From the NCBI RefSeq assembly GCF_000298295.1, contig NZ_AMGM01000017.1, positions 1-64,000 of the forward strand: 64,000 nucleotides of DNA. The letters are read 5' to 3'. Below, piece by piece: positions 52,727 through 60,200 of the stretch; position 1 is the stretch's first letter; every line of letters begins with the position of its first letter. The position numbers and the translations under genes were made by a program. Origin of the DNA: Cecembia lonarensis LW9. GTDB taxonomy: Bacteria > Bacteroidota > Bacteroidia > Cytophagales > Cyclobacteriaceae. The notes beneath the pieces were generated by a model, which made no database searches, was not told the origin of the DNA, and saw only the letters and a list, made by a program, of their open reading frames with translations.

Positions 52727-53872
52727 TCATGTAATTCTTTGGATAGCCTCCTTAATTTGTTCCAGATTGACGCACAGTGAAAACCGTACCCAGCCTTCCC
52801 CCCTTTTTCCAAAGATATCTCCTGGAGCTATAAAAATATGCTTTTCACTTAGAAGTCTATCCACAAATGAGCTTGAACTATTTCCTTCTGGTAGTTTTGC
52901 CCAGACAAACATCCCTGCGGTATGCGCACTACAGGTCAATCCCAATCGCCTCACCAGCTGCCACATGAGTTTTCTTCTTTCTGCATAAGTTTCATTCAGC
53001 TGATTATACCAGTCCTCTCCTAAGTTCAAGGCGGCTATTGCACCGTCCTGAAGACCCAAAAACATTCCCGAATCTACATTGCTTTTGATCTTGATAATGC
53101 CATCAATGAATTGCCGGCTTCCTAAAACTGCGCCAATTCGCCAACCTGCCATATTGGTCATTTTACTCAGGGAGTTCAGCTCCAGGGCTACCTCTTTGGC
53201 CCCTTCCACTTGAAAAATACTCCTTGGCTCATCCGTAAGAATCATGCTGTACGGGTTGTCATTAATCAGAAGTATTTGATGCCGTTTTGCAAAATCAACC
53301 AGTTTTTCAAAGACTGATAAATCCGCTTTGGCTCCCGTGGGCATATGAGGATAATTGACCCACATCAACTTTACTTTTGAAAGGTCGGATTTCTCTAAGG
53401 CTTCAACGTCAGGATACCAGCCCTGGGCCTCAGAAAGCGGGTAATAAATACATGTATTGCCCAGCATCCTGAGTACAGAAGTATAGGTAGGATATCCGGG
53501 ATCAGGTACAAGCACAGCATCCCCCTCATCCAAAAAGGCCATGCAGATATGAAGAATACCTTCTTTTGATCCCATCAAAGGCAGTACTTCATCTTCCGTT
53601 AAACCTTTCACCTGATACTTATCTATATAAAAGTCCAGAAATGCCTTTCGCAAAGCAGGAATGCCCTGATAATTTTGGTAAGCATGAGCTTGGGGAGAAG
53701 TTGCTGTTTTGTTGAGGGCTGAAATAACAGAAGGATGTGGCGGTAAATCAGGGCTCCCTATCCCCATATTGATTACAGGAACACCTTCCAACTGAAGCTT
53801 TTTTACTTCCTTGAGCTTTTGGGAAAAATAATATTCCTCTACACTTTTAACCCTATTTGAAAAACTGATCAT
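52727..53872 (-). CDS. Class I/II PLP aminotransferase (aromatic branch candidate)
   Basis: The product has 381 residues and is fold-type I. The PLP lysine is in SLSKMTNMAGWRIG, and other anchors are GSKEGILHI, DPGYPTYT, INDNPYSMIL and the Arg near the C-terminus in GWVRFSLCV. Its place between pheA and tyrA implies transfer of an amino group to phenylpyruvate and 4-hydroxyphenylpyruvate, or to prephenate. By sequence alone an aspartate-type or LL-diaminopimelate-like activity is also possible. Confidence 0.85.
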   Translation of the reverse strand: MISFSNRVKSVEEYYFSQKLKEVKKLQLEGVPVINMGIGSPDLPPHPSVISALNKTATSPQAHAYQNYQGIPALRKAFLDFYIDKYQVKGLTEDEVLPLMGSKEGILHICMAFLDEGDAVLVPDPGYPTYTSVLRMLGNTCIYYPLSEAQGWYPDVEALEKSDLSKVKLMWVNYPHMPTGAKADLSVFEKLVDFAKRHQILLINDNPYSMILTDEPRSIFQVEGAKEVALELNSLSKMTNMAGWRIGAVLGSRQFIDGIIKIKSNVDSGMFLGLQDGAIAALNLGEDWYNQLNETYAERRKLMWQLVRRLGLTCSAHTAGMFVWAKLPEGNSSSSFVDRLLSEKHIFIAPGDIFGKRGEGWVRFSLCVNLEQIKEAIQRIT

Positions 53873-53892
53873 TGTTTAACAGCTTAACCTAC

Positions 53893-54708
53893 TTATTTTC
53901 TACTTATATATTCTCCAAGAACCTTTACTTCTGCTCCTTCTAATTTGATTTTCGCTAAAGCACTTCGGAAATCTACATGTCCTTCAAATTGTGCGTCAAT
54001 AAAAAAAGCATAATCCCAAGGTTTTTCTATCACAGGCACTGATTGAATTTTAGAAAGGTTAAGCCCATAATCACTCAACAAAGTGAGCAATTTAGCCAAA
54101 CTTCCCTTTTCATTGCTGATCGTGATTTTTAGGGAAATTTTATTGACCGCATCCGTACTTTCCGGTTTTTCCCTTTGCAAGATGATAAACCTGGTGAAAT
54201 TGTCTTTTACTGTTTGAATATCTGAAGCCAAAATTTCCAATTGATAAATAGCCGCAGCAGTCTTACTGGCAATAGCCCCTATTCCCTTCAATCCATCTGT
54301 AGCAATGCGCTTTGCCACCGTTGCAGTATCAATATCATCAATTAAAAGCACCTCAGGATAAGCTTCAAAAAACTTTTTGCACTGCAACAGGGCCATAGGA
54401 TGGGAGCGGACTTCTTTGATAGCTTCAATTTTTTGCCCTGGCAGAGCCATTAAATTGTGAGAGATGGGCAGGTAATATTCTCCTGAAATACTAAGGCCAT
54501 ACCTATCAATCAATTCATAATTGGGCAGAATGGCTCCCGCAATGGAGTTTTCAATAGCAAGTACCGCATATTGGTCTCTACCTTCAAAAACCGCTTTCGC
54601 TACTTGTTCAAAGGTTTTATAATAACTTATCTCGGATGCATTTCCAAAATAATCCAAAACCACTTGATGGTGAAAAGAACCTGGAATCCCTTGAATACCT
54701 ACCCTCAT
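53893..54708 (-). CDS. pheA: Prephenate dehydratase
   Basis: The product has 271 residues and converts prephenate to phenylpyruvate. The catalytic domain (1-180) carries IQGIPGSFHHQ, VLAIENSIAGAI, SHPMALLQC and the dehydratase TRF motif in KDNFTRFIIL. A C-terminal ACT domain (about 190-270) has GSLAKLLTLLSDYGLNLSKIQSVP. In well-studied enzymes the Phe-binding motifs are GALV and ESRP; here they read GSLA and QSVP, so feedback may differ. It is the usual length for a monofunctional enzyme, the mutase activity being supplied by the DAHP synthase fusions. It starts 3 bases after the DUF486 gene. Confidence 0.92.
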   Translation of the reverse strand: MRVGIQGIPGSFHHQVVLDYFGNASEISYYKTFEQVAKAVFEGRDQYAVLAIENSIAGAILPNYELIDRYGLSISGEYYLPISHNLMALPGQKIEAIKEVRSHPMALLQCKKFFEAYPEVLLIDDIDTATVAKRIATDGLKGIGAIASKTAAAIYQLEILASDIQTVKDNFTRFIILQREKPESTDAVNKISLKITISNEKGSLAKLLTLLSDYGLNLSKIQSVPVIEKPWDYAFFIDAQFEGHVDFRSALAKIKLEGAEVKVLGEYISRK

Positions 54709-54711
54709 AGG

Positions 54712-55080
54712 CTATTTTTTAAAGATGAAATAAACTGCCAAAACCAAAAAGAAAAAGCCGATGACATGATTGGCCCTGATACTTTCATTTTTAAAGAAAA
54801 TCAAAGTAAATGCCATAAAAACCATCAGCGTGATTACTTCCTGAAGGACTTTTAACTCCACTAAAGAAAAAGGACCTCCATTACCCTTAAAACCAATCCT
54901 ATTGGCAGGTACTTGGAACATGTATTCAAAAAAAGCAATGCCCCAACTGATCAGCACGATGGAGATCAATCCCAAATTTTCAAACCATCGCAATTCCTTA
55001 AATTTTAAATGCCCATACCAGGCAAATGTCATGAAGGTATTGGATAGGACCAGCAATAAGATTGTAGATATTCCTTTCAT
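54712..55080 (-). CDS. DMT-like DUF486 small membrane protein
   Basis: The product has 122 residues with four hydrophobic helices and the DUF486 pattern: SNTFMTFAWYGHLKF, WGIAFFEYMFQVPANRIG, FSLVELKVLQEVITLMVFM and the final GFFFLVLAVYFIF. The family is related to small drug/metabolite exporters, but no substrate is established. It is tightly set in the aromatic operon, 21 bases after the aroA end and 3 bases before pheA, which hints at transport of an aromatic amino acid or pathway intermediate. This is inference from position only. Confidence 0.82.
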   Translation of the reverse strand: MKGISTILLLVLSNTFMTFAWYGHLKFKELRWFENLGLISIVLISWGIAFFEYMFQVPANRIGFKGNGGPFSLVELKVLQEVITLMVFMAFTLIFFKNESIRANHVIGFFFLVLAVYFIFKK

Positions 55081-55101
55081 AGCCCTTTAGGTTATTCCCA
55101 A

Positions 55102-56311
55102 TCAGATTTTAAGCAGCTCTAAGTGCTTCCAAAAACTGGGATAAGACTTATTAACCACTTCAGGATCTTCTATGATCACCCTGGTCTTGGTCATCAGAGG
55201 CATAAATGCCATGGCCATTCTGTGGTCGTCATAGGTGTGAATCCTAACCTCATTTGGCATACTCACACTGGGAATCAGGGTAAATACTTCATCTGAACCT
55301 TCCTCTAATTTGGCTCCAAACTTGGCCAACTCCTGTTGAAGGGCAAAAATCCGGTCTGTTTCTTTTATCCTTAAACTTTCCAGTCCCGTAAACGCCACTT
55401 TCTGTCCAATGATCGCACAGGTAACAGCCACCGTCTGGGCCAAATCCGGACAATCACTGAAATCGAAAGTTTCCAGACCTTTGACCTCTTGTTTGGTCAG
55501 TTGCAAACCTCCAACCTTAAATTCACTCTTCACCCCCAAGCGGTCCATGATCTCTACAATCTTTGAGTCTCCCTGCAAACTATCTTTTTTTCAGCCCTTC
55601 CAAAAACAAATCCCCTTCATCCGCACAAGCTAAAAGACTAAACCAATAACTGGCTCCTGACCAATCGCTTTCTACTGAAAAAACGGTAAACTTATACGCC
55701 TGGGGTTTTACTTGGATGCGATTTTCAACCCATTCACAACTCACACCAAAAGCTCCCATCAATTGAATGGTCATTTCGATATATGTTCTGGAACCAACTT
55801 TACCGGTCAATTCAAGCGTTAGGCCTTGGGGAAGAACAGGCGCAATCATTAAAAGGGCCGAAATGTATTGGCTGCTGACGTCTCCCCGAATCTGAATATG
55901 ATCAGTTTTTTGAATCTTAAGTCCGTGGACTGCCAAAGGTGGAAATCCTTCCTTATTCATGTAATGAATTTCTGCCCCTAAAGCCCTCAAGGCATCCACC
56001 AAAATACCAATGGGTCTTTCACACATTCTTGGGGTACCGGTCATTACTTTATGTTGGTCGGTCACGGCAGCATAAGCAGTAAGAAACCGCATGGTGGTTC
56101 CAGCATCTAAGACATCATAAATGGGTGGATTTTCCCTCAAAAGACGGATCATAGTCTGAGTATCTCTGGCCTCAGCCAAATTAAGCAAACGGTTTTCCCC
56201 CTCCGTCAAAGCATCAATGATCAATGCCCTATTGCTTTCACTTTTAGAGGATGGAAGTGGAATTCTAGTGGGCAAAAAGGTGCTGTTCTGTTCTAAAATC
56301 AGGGTTTTCAA
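55102..56311 (-). pseudogene. aroA: 3-phosphoshikimate 1-carboxyvinyltransferase (EPSP synthase), interrupted by a frameshift
   Basis: Two abutting frames make one EPSP synthase. 55580-56311 gives the first 243 residues (LPSSKSESNRALIIDAL, DAGTTMRFLTAY, GDVSSQYISALLMIAP, SDWSGASYWFSL), and 55102-55578 gives the last 158 (FDFSDCPDLAQTVAVTCA, LRIKETDRI, TYDDHRMAMAF). At the joint the coding strand reads CTG AAA AAA AGA TAG. With six instead of seven A residues it would read CTG AAA AAA GAT AGT TTG CAG GGA GAC, giving the family's SLQGD joint. All catalytic blocks are otherwise intact. The cause may be a sequencing indel in the A-run, a real mutation or slippage. The surrounding pathway is complete, which favours a functional gene. 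Confidence 0.85.
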
Positions 56312-56328
56312 TGCTGGGAAACTTTATT

Positions 56329-57369
56329 TTAAAGATGTAAATTTCTGTAATGTTTAATGGCCTCATAAATATCCTGCTCAGTAACAGGGACATTAAAGTC
56401 ACATTTCCCTATGCTACTCAGTAAACTGAAATATATTTGACTGCCTTCATTTTTTTTGTCCTGGGTACATAACTTGATTATTCCCGGTATTTCTTCCTCT
56501 TCAAAATCAAACTTAGGGAAAACCTTTAACAGGGCCTCTTCGATGGATTCCAGCTCACTTACTGAAAGTCCTGATTTAAGATGGGAAAGATAAGCCTCCG
56601 CAATCATTCCAATGGCAATAGCCTCACCATGAAGCAGCTGCCTATCTGTATCGAGATATTTTGATTCAAAGGCATGACCAATGCTATGTCCAAAATTCAG
56701 AATCTTACGTAAGCCAGCTTCTCTTGGATCTTTTTCCACCACCACCCGCTTGATGCTGATGGATTTTTCGATAATATCCCTCCAATTTTGCTCTTTCCAA
56801 TGCTCAAATTTGAGCAGTCCAAAATAAGCTTCATCCTGAATTAAACCATGCTTTATCACTTCCGCATATCCTGAACGCAATTCGGATTCGGGTAATGTAT
56901 GCAAGAATACATCTCCAATCAGAACCGCTTCCGGTTTGGTAAAAACTCCAATATGATTTTTGAAGCCCATAAAATCAATGCCCAACTTCCCCCCTACACT
57001 GGCATCCACTTGAGACAAAAGTGTTGTGGGTAAATTAATAAACCGTATCCCCCGCTTAAAAGTCGCTGCACAAAACCCACCCATGTCACCGGTTACTCCT
57101 CCTCCTAAATTGATGATGAACGCCTTCCTATCAAACCCCTCTTCTGTCATCCATTTCCATATTTGCGTGCAGGTTTCTAGATTTTTATGGCTTTCACCTG
57201 CAGTAAAAACAAAACGGCTAAATACTTCAGGTAGGCCATCCAGAACCAAGGGCAAACAATGCTTTTGGGTATTGGAATCCATGATAAGGCCCAACTGAGA
57301 ATACTTGATGTTTTCTAAAAACAAGCGTAAATCCCTGGCGATTTGATTTGAAAATAAAACTTTTTCCAC
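56329..57369 (-). CDS. aroB: 3-dehydroquinate synthase
   Basis: The product has 346 residues and makes 3-dehydroquinate from DAHP. The NAD and metal sites are visible: NLGGGVTGDMGGFCAATFKRG, LPTTLLSQVDASVGGKLGID, the metal-ligand E in GYAEVIKHGLI, FGHSIGHAFE and LLHGEAIAIGM. It lies 55 bases after the second DAHP synthase gene and 17 before aroA, in pathway order. Confidence 0.95.
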   Translation of the reverse strand: MEKVLFSNQIARDLRLFLENIKYSQLGLIMDSNTQKHCLPLVLDGLPEVFSRFVFTAGESHKNLETCTQIWKWMTEEGFDRKAFIINLGGGVTGDMGGFCAATFKRGIRFINLPTTLLSQVDASVGGKLGIDFMGFKNHIGVFTKPEAVLIGDVFLHTLPESELRSGYAEVIKHGLIQDEAYFGLLKFEHWKEQNWRDIIEKSISIKRVVVEKDPREAGLRKILNFGHSIGHAFESKYLDTDRQLLHGEAIAIGMIAEAYLSHLKSGLSVSELESIEEALLKVFPKFDFEEEEIPGIIKLCTQDKKNEGSQIYFSLLSSIGKCDFNVPVTEQDIYEAIKHYRNLHL

Positions 57370-57424
57370 AGTGTAATTTTTGACAAAACTAGCAATAAAA
57401 GAAAACCTAGCCGAATAAAATGCT

Positions 57425-58525
57425 CTATGGCCTTTTTACTGGATCGGCCTCTCTCAATTGCTTTTCCTGTCTTTTTACAGACTCTTCATGAATACAATAA
57501 AGCAACTCCTTCATGAATTTTTCACTAAGATTTTTTTGTACACCTTTTTGCGTTCTGGACTCCATGACATATTTCCAGCGATCAGATTGGAACACAGTCA
57601 AATGATTTTCCCTCTTGTAAGCCCCAACTTGATCAATCAAGGAAAACCGCTCTTGAAGTAGATCAAGCAACTGATCATCAAGGTGGTCAATAGCATTTCT
57701 CAGATCATTCAATCTTTCGCTTGGGCTTTGTTCTCCTAAAGTATCCCTGAAGTCAATTTGGGCCAAGATCTCTTTTAACCTGGCAGGTGTTACCTGTTGT
57801 TTTGCATCAGACCAAGCGTTATCAGGATCATGGTGTGTTTCAATCATCAAACCATCCAAACCAAAGTTGATGGCCCTCTGCGCAGTCTCCAAGATTCCTT
57901 CTCTGTTACCTACAATGTGGCTAGGATCATTGATTACTTCCATTCCTTTCCACTCCCTTTTCAAATGGATAGGCATAGACCAATTGGGCTTGTTTCGGAA
58001 TCTTTTGTCGTAAGAGTCAGAAAAACCCCTATGAATTGCGGCTAATTTATTGATGCCCACGGCCCGGAAACGCTCCAAAGCCCCTAACCAAAGCTGTAAA
58101 TCCGGATTCATGGGATTTTTGACCATCACAGGAATGTCTACTCCCCTTAAGGCTTCAGCAATTTCTTGGACGGCAAACGGATTGACTGTAGTCCTTGCGC
58201 CCACCCAAAGCACATCCACTTTGTGTTTTAAGGCACTTTCTACGTGTGCCGCATTTCCTACTTCCGTAGTAATTGGAATATTCAGATGATGACGGACAAT
58301 CTCCATCCACTTTAACCCATCCTCTCCTATGCCTTCGAATGAACCCGGTCTGGTTCTAGGCTTCCAAATGCCGGCCCGGAACATCCCTGGAACCATGTTT
58401 TCTTTTTTCATGTCCAGACAGACTTTTTCAATTTGTTCGGGAGTTTCTGCACTACATGGTCCCGCAATAATGGTATGGCCGCTTAGCCCTAATCCCCAGT
58501 CCTTGATTTGTAAATGATCTTGCAT
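57425..58525 (-). CDS. Bifunctional DAHP synthase/chorismate mutase, attenuator-controlled copy
   Basis: The product has 366 residues. An N-terminal type I-beta DAHP synthase (1-260: IIAGPCSAETPEQIE, IWKPRTRPGSFEGIGEDGL, WVGARTTVNPF, IHRGFS, DPSHIVGNREGI, IETHHDPDNAWSDAKQQ) is fused to a C-terminal AroQ-type chorismate mutase (about 275-360: LRNAIDHLDDQLLDLLQERFSLIDQVGAYKRE). Such fusions are known in Bacteroidota, and prephenate binding by the mutase part regulates the synthase. This copy lies directly behind the Phe/Tyr leader and terminator and opens the operon aroB-aroA-DUF486-pheA-aminotransferase-tyrA. Confidence 0.93.
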   Translation of the reverse strand: MQDHLQIKDWGLGLSGHTIIAGPCSAETPEQIEKVCLDMKKENMVPGMFRAGIWKPRTRPGSFEGIGEDGLKWMEIVRHHLNIPITTEVGNAAHVESALKHKVDVLWVGARTTVNPFAVQEIAEALRGVDIPVMVKNPMNPDLQLWLGALERFRAVGINKLAAIHRGFSDSYDKRFRNKPNWSMPIHLKREWKGMEVINDPSHIVGNREGILETAQRAINFGLDGLMIETHHDPDNAWSDAKQQVTPARLKEILAQIDFRDTLGEQSPSERLNDLRNAIDHLDDQLLDLLQERFSLIDQVGAYKRENHLTVFQSDRWKYVMESRTQKGVQKNLSEKFMKELLYCIHEESVKRQEKQLREADPVKRP

Positions 58526-58545
58526 GTTGTTAATGGTTTAAATGA

Positions 58546-58577
58546 AAAAAGCCCGAGTCTTTCGAATCGGGCTTTTT
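58546..58577 (-). terminator. Attenuator terminator of the Phe/Tyr operon
   Basis: On the minus strand AAAAAGCCCGA pairs with TCGGGCTTTTT around a 10-base loop and ends in six T. It lies 16 bases after the leader stop and 20 bases before the DAHP synthase start. Its left arm includes CCGATTCGA (plus strand TCGAATCGG, 58562-58570), which can pair instead with TCGAATCGG in the leader (plus strand 58622-58630), giving an antiterminator. Confidence 0.85.
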
Positions 58578-58593
58578 CTAGGTTTATGATTTT

Positions 58594-58689
58594 TTAATTT
58601 TTTACCAGACAATAAGCAGCTCCGATTCGACCTTCTGGACGAAAGTAAAAGTAAAAGAAGGTAAAATATATAACTGCCGCGATTAACAT
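58594..58689 (-). CDS. Phe/Tyr-rich leader peptide of the aromatic operon attenuator
   Basis: A 31-codon frame starts at the ATG at 58689 and stops at 58594. Residues 8-16 read YFTFFYFYF, eight aromatic residues in nine codons. The rest is RPEGRIGAAYCLVKN. This is the hallmark of ribosome-mediated attenuation: with low charged tRNA-Phe or tRNA-Tyr the ribosome stalls in the run and leaves the arm at 58622-58630 free to pair with the terminator's left arm. It is too short for usual gene calling. The downstream genes make Phe and Tyr. A perfect promoter (TTTG, 19 bases, TACATTTG) ends 5 bases before the ATG. No convincing stem pairing the leader's early part was found. Confidence 0.85.
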   Translation of the reverse strand: MLIAAVIYFTFFYFYFRPEGRIGAAYCLVKN

Positions 58690-58693
58690 GTTT

Positions 58694-58724
58694 CAAATGT
58701 AAAGGGTACTTTTTTAAAAACAAA
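58694..58724 (-). promoter_or_regulatory. Bacteroidota-type promoter directly before the leader peptide
   Basis: On the minus strand TTTG (58724-58721) is followed after 19 bases by TACATTTG (58701-58694), an exact TAnnTTTG. The spacing fits the known -33/-7 promoter. Transcription would start around 58690-58686, at or next to the leader ATG, so the leader mRNA may be leaderless. Confidence 0.65.
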
Positions 58725-58831
58725 TCAAAAATTGAATATTTTTTTCAATTTTTTTCAAAGCTATTGTCCGAACGTTACCTTCACGGAAAAATCATAAATA
58801 TTTGACGCATTAAACAAAATAATATTTGGGA

Positions 58832-59932
58832 TTACTTCCGTGAAATAGACTCCTGTAATTTTCCCTCCATAATTTCCTCCTGTTTTTTGATGGACTCTGT
58901 GTGGATCAACTTATATAATTCTTTAACAAATTCCTGGTTTATCTGAAGACTACTGGCCCAAATAGGACGGGTCTCGAAAACCTTTTTCCATCTTTCCATC
59001 TGAAAAATGGCCACGTTGTTCAGCTTCTTGTACTCTCCTGCCTTTTCTACCAATTTCATCCTTCTGCCCAACACTTCCAACAGCTCCCTGTCCACCTCAT
59101 CTATATGCTCCCTAATAACTTCTAATTGTGATTCCAATAAAGGATTATTTACCGTAGCGATTCTGGTTTGTAATTGGGCAATAAGTTTACCTAGGTCAGC
59201 GGGGATCAATTGTTGGGCGCTGTCAGACCAAGCCTGATCCGGGTTGATATGTGATTCAATGATCAAACCGTCAAAATTCAGATCCAACGCCATCTGGGAA
59301 ACAGGCAAAATTAAGTCCCTTTTGCCTGAAATATGGCTGGGATCATTAAGCAGAGGAATCTCGGGAAACTGGGTTTTAAATTCTAAAGGTATCTGCCAAG
59401 TGGGGCTGTTCCTGTAAATACTATCATTGAAATTGGAAAATCCCCTATGGATCGCCCCAAGTTTTTTTACCCCGGCCCTATTCAACCTTTCCAATGCTCC
59501 TATCCAAAGCGCAATATCAGGATTGACGGGGTTTTTTACCCATACTGGAATATCTACCCCTCTTAATGCATCTGCAAGGTCTTGGACTGTAAATGGATTT
59601 ACTGTTGACCTGGCCCCTATCCAAAGCATATCTATACCATACTCCAAGGCCTTCTCCACATGATAGGGACTTGCTACTTCTATAGCAAATTGAACCCCAT
59701 ATTTACTTTTGGCCTCTCTGATCCAAGGAAGGGCTATTTCTCCTACTCCCTCAAAGCTGTTTGGCCTTGTTCTGGGTTTCCATACTCCACCCCTGATAAT
59801 TCTTATTCCTTCCTTAACCAGATAATTGACGGTTTGGTCAAGTTGCTCCGGTGTCTCTACACTGCATGGACCTGCAATGATTATGGGTTTTGAAGCTGTC
59901 CCAATCCATTCATTCATTTGAAGTGTATTCAC
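58832..59932 (-). CDS. Bifunctional DAHP synthase/chorismate mutase, upstream copy
   Basis: The product has 366 residues, the same length and plan as the copy at 57425-58525: type I-beta DAHP synthase (IIAGPCSVETPEQLD, VWKPRTRPNSFEGVGE, WIGARSTVNPF, DPSHISGKRDLI, IESHINPDQAWSDSAQQ) and a C-terminal chorismate mutase (LEVIREHIDEVDRELLEVLGRRMKLVEKAGEYKK). It begins with GTG at 59932, chosen because the first residues align with the paralogue; an ATG five codons later is the alternative. It lies upstream of the attenuator, so its expression is separate from the rest. The two may differ in feedback sensitivity. Confidence 0.92.
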   Translation of the reverse strand: MNTLQMNEWIGTASKPIIIAGPCSVETPEQLDQTVNYLVKEGIRIIRGGVWKPRTRPNSFEGVGEIALPWIREAKSKYGVQFAIEVASPYHVEKALEYGIDMLWIGARSTVNPFTVQDLADALRGVDIPVWVKNPVNPDIALWIGALERLNRAGVKKLGAIHRGFSNFNDSIYRNSPTWQIPLEFKTQFPEIPLLNDPSHISGKRDLILPVSQMALDLNFDGLIIESHINPDQAWSDSAQQLIPADLGKLIAQLQTRIATVNNPLLESQLEVIREHIDEVDRELLEVLGRRMKLVEKAGEYKKLNNVAIFQMERWKKVFETRPIWASSLQINQEFVKELYKLIHTESIKKQEEIMEGKLQESISRK

Positions 59933-60063
59933 AAGATTTTTTTTAAATCAACGTCCTGGGCTTTTTTTTGTTAGAAATCAATCGAATCATCAGAAGATGG
60001 AATAATCTCTGGTCCATTCAATGAATTCGAGCCTTCCTTTATATGCTTTGATACTCAAGCCCG

Positions 60064-60071
60064 CAAAGATA
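60064..60071 (-). promoter_or_regulatory. -7 promoter element for the upstream DAHP synthase gene
   Basis: The minus strand reads TATCTTTG, matching TAnnTTTG, 132 bases before the GTG start at 59932. No -33 TTTG is found at the right spacing. The resulting leader would be over 100 bases long. Confidence 0.35.
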
Positions 60072-60100
60072 TTAATATTGAACCTATATCGCAGACCTAT

Positions 60101-60131
60101 CCATAGATTTAACCAAAGTTACAATCTATGG
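60101..60131. repeat. Inverted repeat between divergent aromatic and proline dehydrogenase genes
   Basis: CCATAGATTTAAC (60101-60113) pairs with GTTA-C-AATCTATGG (60118-60131) across CAAA, a 13-bp stem with one bulged C. It sits between the two divergent -7 boxes at 60064 and 60175 and could be an operator. Confidence 0.5.
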
Positions 60132-60174
60132 TTTCTTTTGCCAAACAGATACTATCCAAGAACAGTTTTATTGA

Positions 60175-60182
60175 TATATTTG
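60175..60182 (+). promoter_or_regulatory. -7 promoter element of the proline dehydrogenase gene
   Basis: TATATTTG matches TAnnTTTG and lies 18 bases before the ATG at 60201. The -33 region is not recognisable. Confidence 0.45.
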
Positions 60183-60200
60183 CAGCCTGATTGAACCCAT

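Noticed and set aside
55570-55600. Programmed -1 frameshift at the A-run of aroA
   Set aside because: Restoring the frame needs +1 (or removal of one A). The frame at the run (AAA AAA AGA) is not the A-AAA-AAG type used for -1 shifts, and EPSP synthase is not known to need one.
58538-58723. A 61-residue frame over the attenuator
   Set aside because: It reads through the terminator and leader in another frame and resembles nothing. The 31-codon frame with the Phe/Tyr run explains the region.
59933-60060. A second leader peptide before the upstream DAHP synthase gene
   Set aside because: A 24-codon frame (MDQRLFHLLMIRLI...) exists but has a single Phe, no Tyr run and no terminator hairpin after it.
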